Shown here one piece after another: positions 4,800 to 7,139 of a stretch of 7,139 nt of DNA (within the stretch, counting starts at the first letter, position 1; each line of letters starts with the position of its first letter). The stretch comes from CAZADH01 sp964483805 (GTDB taxonomy: Bacteria > Muiribacteriota > Ozemobacteria > Ozemobacterales > Ozemobacteraceae). The stretch lies in the NCBI GenBank assembly GCA_964483805.1, contig CAZADH010000305.1, positions 1 to 7,139 of the forward strand, written 5' to 3'. The notes under the pieces were generated by a model. That model worked only from the letters and a program-made list of their open reading frames with translations, did no database searches and was not told the DNA's origin. The position numbers and the translations under genes were made by a program.

Positions 4800-6623
4800 A
4801 TGCAGCGTTCGACCGGCATCATATTGACAATGTGTTTCATTCTCGGTTGCGCTTCGGCGGGGCTGGCCGTCATGCCGCAGCCTGCTACCGACAAGATCAG
4901 CCTGGTCGAGACGTTCACCCGGGCGCAACTGGCGCGGTTTGACGAACCGTCGCAACCGCCCACGCCTGCACTGATCGAAGCTCTTCGGCACGACCGCACC
5001 CTTACCGAGGGCGTGCATGCGGTTGGTTTCTCGCACGATGGCACCCGCATCCACAGCCTGCGCGGCGAGTTGTCGTCCCCTTTGACCGGCGACCTGGTCG
5101 AGGCCTGCCGGGCCTTCCTGTTGGCCCACCGCGATCTGTTCGCAACCCCCGTATCGCCCGACCGGTCTGCGGTCGACAACGATGGCCTTCGCCTCGTTCG
5201 CCATGAGGCTGAAGCCGGCGCCACGCACATCGGCTTTGCCCAGTATCTCGACGACCTGCCGGTCGCCAGAGCCCGCGTCGATTTGCACGTAGGTGCCGAT
5301 CGGCGGATCCACCTGATCACCGGTTCGTTCCTGCGTCTGCGCCTCGACCCCGCCCCGACCCTCGCCGGGCAAAGTGCCACGGGGACAACGGTACCCCTTT
5401 CGGCCGACGCCGCCATCGCCGTTGCCCAGGGGGCTCTCGGCGTGTCCTCAGTGCGTCAACCGCCGACAGCCATGCGCATGGTAAGCGCAGTCGATCAATA
5501 CCCCGTATTGCAGACACCCGCCTCTGCGTCAACGAGCCGTCGGGGTTCTTTCGATCGGCCGGGAATCGTGATCTGGCGCGTGCAACTGCCCGCCGCGCAA
5601 CCGCTGGGTGATGTCCGCGTCGACATCGACACCACAACCGGTGCGGTTCTCGACGTACGCAACGAAATGGCCTTTGCCGACATGCCGGCCGGGCGATCCA
5701 CAGGGCAGGGATCGGTCTATCGCAGCAACCCCATGCGCTGCACCCCCACGGTCGAACCCATGCTGTATCTCGCCTCGCACACGCTCATGGGCGCCTGGGC
5801 GACCGTGAAGAACGACAACGGTCCGGCCGCGGTCGCGCTCGACGACCGGTTCGTGTATCCGCCCACCGACACGCACTTCGATGAGGCGAATGTCTACTAC
5901 CACCTCAATCGTATCCACGATTTCTACGCCGGCCTGGGTTTCGACCGCATGGACCGCTCACTGCGCGTGTGGGTGCATTACGGCACCAACCTCGACAACG
6001 CTTTCTACAGCCCAAGCGAAGACAAGATCCGCTTCGGCGACGGCTACCGGTACAACGACTTCGCCCGTGAAGAGGCGATCATCTATCACGAATACGCCCA
6101 CGCGGCACTGTGCCGTATCATCAAGATCGACTTTCAGGGCGAATCGGGCGCGATTCATGAAGGCCAGGCCGACTACTTCGCGTGCAGCCTGAGCAACGAC
6201 CCGGTTTTCGGCGAGTGGGTCACGGCCAAGGCCGGGCAACCCTGCCTGCGCGACCTGAGCAATACATTGCATTACCCCGAGGATTGTCTCAACGAGGTGC
6301 ACGACGACGGCCGCATCTGGGGCGGCACCCTGTGGGACCTCCGCCGCGCGCTCGGGCCGGCCGTTGCCGACCGGTTGATCCACGGCAGCCACTTCTACCT
6401 CAAACCCGACACCGCGTGGTTTCGCGACGGTTACCAGGCGATCCTGGCCGCCGACCGCACGCTGAACGGTGGCACGAATGAAGCGACCATCACCGCCGTG
6501 TTCAAGAAGCGCGGCATTGCGACAAGCGCACGCGGCGGTCGCAGCCTCACCGGCGCCCAACTGCGGCAGATGGCCCGGTTCGCCGAACTGCACGGCGAGG
6601 CGTCCGTCGACATCGCGCCCTGA
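4800..6623 (+). CDS. Secreted zinc metallopeptidase, thermolysin/fungalysin-like (M4/M36 type), with propeptide
   Basis: 607 residues, exported as a proenzyme that probably degrades proteins outside the cytoplasm. Residues 1 to about 23 form a signal peptide; I-L-G-C at 14-17 is a weak lipobox, and cleavage at Ala-Ser-Ala or Gly-Leu-Ala is as likely. Residues about 75-120 resemble the FTP propeptide motif (E-A-C-R-A-F-L-L-A-H-R-D-L-F, 101-114). Two PepSY-like stretches follow (about 138-182 and 255-293), which in relatives act as inhibitor and chaperone until cleaved. The catalytic part begins near D-E-A-N-V-Y-Y-H (361-368). The zinc site is H430-E-Y-A-H434 with Glu454 in H-E-G-Q-A-D-Y; the 20-residue step from second His to Glu equals that of thermolysin (146 to 166). 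His501 in V-H-D-D-G-R-I-W-G-G is placed like the transition-state His, and that motif resembles M36 more than M4. The enzyme looks intact, with no C-terminal anchoring or carbohydrate-binding domain. Confidence 0.9.
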   Translation: MQRSTGIILTMCFILGCASAGLAVMPQPATDKISLVETFTRAQLARFDEPSQPPTPALIEALRHDRTLTEGVHAVGFSHDGTRIHSLRGELSSPLTGDLVEACRAFLLAHRDLFATPVSPDRSAVDNDGLRLVRHEAEAGATHIGFAQYLDDLPVARARVDLHVGADRRIHLITGSFLRLRLDPAPTLAGQSATGTTVPLSADAAIAVAQGALGVSSVRQPPTAMRMVSAVDQYPVLQTPASASTSRRGSFDRPGIVIWRVQLPAAQPLGDVRVDIDTTTGAVLDVRNEMAFADMPAGRSTGQGSVYRSNPMRCTPTVEPMLYLASHTLMGAWATVKNDNGPAAVALDDRFVYPPTDTHFDEANVYYHLNRIHDFYAGLGFDRMDRSLRVWVHYGTNLDNAFYSPSEDKIRFGDGYRYNDFAREEAIIYHEYAHAALCRIIKIDFQGESGAIHEGQADYFACSLSNDPVFGEWVTAKAGQPCLRDLSNTLHYPEDCLNEVHDDGRIWGGTLWDLRRALGPAVADRLIHGSHFYLKPDTAWFRDGYQAILAADRTLNGGTNEATITAVFKKRGIATSARGGRSLTGAQLRQMARFAELHGEASVDIAP

Positions 6624-6650
6624 CCGCGGCTGGCCACGGCGGCGCCCACG

Positions 6651-7139
6651 TCATTGCGCCCCGTGTTTCTGCAGAAGCTCGACCATCGCCCGACTGACCG
6701 CCGCAGTGACCGTGGGATCAGGTTCCTCGCCCCCCGGATCGGCGTCGAGACCGAGCCGCCGGGTGATCGTTTCGCGGGCGGCCCCGCGCATCGCGATGGC
6801 CAGCGGGGTGTCGGTTTTGCCCTGCGGGGTCGGGTCGGCCCCGCGTGCCAGCAGCAGCGCCGCCTGCTCGACGCGGCCATGGGTGACGGCGTAGTGCAAC
6901 GGACTCGAGCCGTCGGGCAACGTCTGATTGACGTCGGCCCCCAGATCGAGCAGCGCCGGCAGCAACCACAACTCACGGCCATCGAGCAATACCGCGTGCA
7001 GCAACCCCGCCGCGGTGGCGCAATCGACCTGGCGATGCGACACGGCCGTGAGCAGTTCGGGCAGGCGATCGGGGGCACGCCCAGCCACCCTCCGGTCTTC
7101 GCGAACAAATGCGGCGGCGTCGCGACGCACCCCCTCGAG
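6651..7139 (-). CDS. Ankyrin-repeat protein, C-terminal part
   Basis: The minus-strand frame is open to the window edge, so the start lies beyond 7139; 162 residues are visible. A GTG at 7130 could be read as a start, but it has no visible ribosome site and the frame continues. Three ankyrin units can be placed, counting from the edge: about 45-73 (G-L-L-H-A-V, ending L-L-D-L-G-A-D-V-N), 76-103 (D-G-S-S-P-L-H-Y-A-V, ending L-L-L-A-R-G-A-D-P-T) and a worn one at about 109-132 (T-P-L-A-I-A). A charged linker and a closing helix (142-160) end the protein. Ankyrin repeats bind partner proteins; the partner is not known and no catalytic domain is seen here. The gene converges on the peptidase with 27 bases between the stop codons and no hairpin terminator in that gap. 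Confidence 0.85.
   Translation of the reverse strand, partial: LEGVRRDAAAFVREDRRVAGRAPDRLPELLTAVSHRQVDCATAAGLLHAVLLDGRELWLLPALLDLGADVNQTLPDGSSPLHYAVTHGRVEQAALLLARGADPTPQGKTDTPLAIAMRGAARETITRRLGLDADPGGEEPDPTVTAAVSRAMVELLQKHGAQ

Noticed and set aside
5389..5397. Further GGTACCCC copy inside the peptidase gene
   Set aside because: It is a single copy within coding sequence, without the paired arrangement seen at 727-750.
4556..5416. Minus-strand open frame of 286 codons
   Set aside because: It overlaps the peptidase start region and its promoter, and is Arg/Ser-rich with no domain.

Overview
The window is GC-rich DNA from a Gram-negative (diderm) bacterium. The evidence for an outer membrane is a porin-type beta-barrel with a signal peptide and a C-terminal phenylalanine, plus two more exported proteins with N-terminal signals. 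A class II CPD photolyase is also present. Nothing in the sequence fixes the phylum. Genes are closely packed, mostly on the + strand, with intergenic gaps of 27 to about 280 bases. I see no tRNA, rRNA, CRISPR array, transposase or phage gene.

Layout. (1) 1-564 is the C-terminal part of a class II DNA photolyase, cut by the window edge. (2) 565-797 is intergenic and holds a good sigma70-like promoter (680-708) and a leader with nested inverted repeats (707-778). (3) 798-1840 is a two-gene operon with a 4-base overlap: a small HD-domain phosphohydrolase and an exported, possibly lipidated beta-rich protein of unknown family. (4) 1841-1968 shows nothing I can name. 1969-2082 carries a promoter, three copies of an 8-base box (CCGAACRT) and a strong Shine-Dalgarno. 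(5) 2083-3603 encodes a DcaP-like outer-membrane porin with a very regular N-terminal leucine-zipper coiled coil, followed by two stacked hairpins, the second a clear intrinsic terminator. (6) 3885-4613 encodes a polytopic membrane protein of unknown family. A 14-base perfect palindrome overlaps its proposed start codon. (7) 4800-6623 encodes a secreted gluzincin metallopeptidase of the thermolysin/fungalysin type with its own propeptide. (8) 6651-7139, on the minus strand and converging on the peptidase, is the C-terminal part of an ankyrin-repeat protein, cut by the right edge.

How they fit together. The HD gene and the exported-protein gene are probably co-transcribed and translationally coupled. 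The porin is a separate unit bounded by its own promoter and terminator. The membrane protein and the peptidase each seem to have their own promoter. I see no sign that the whole window forms one pathway. The best candidates for something undescribed are the HD/exported-protein pair with its structured leader, the unknown membrane protein with its start-codon palindrome, and the repeated boxes at the porin promoter. I do not see a convincing new multi-gene system.
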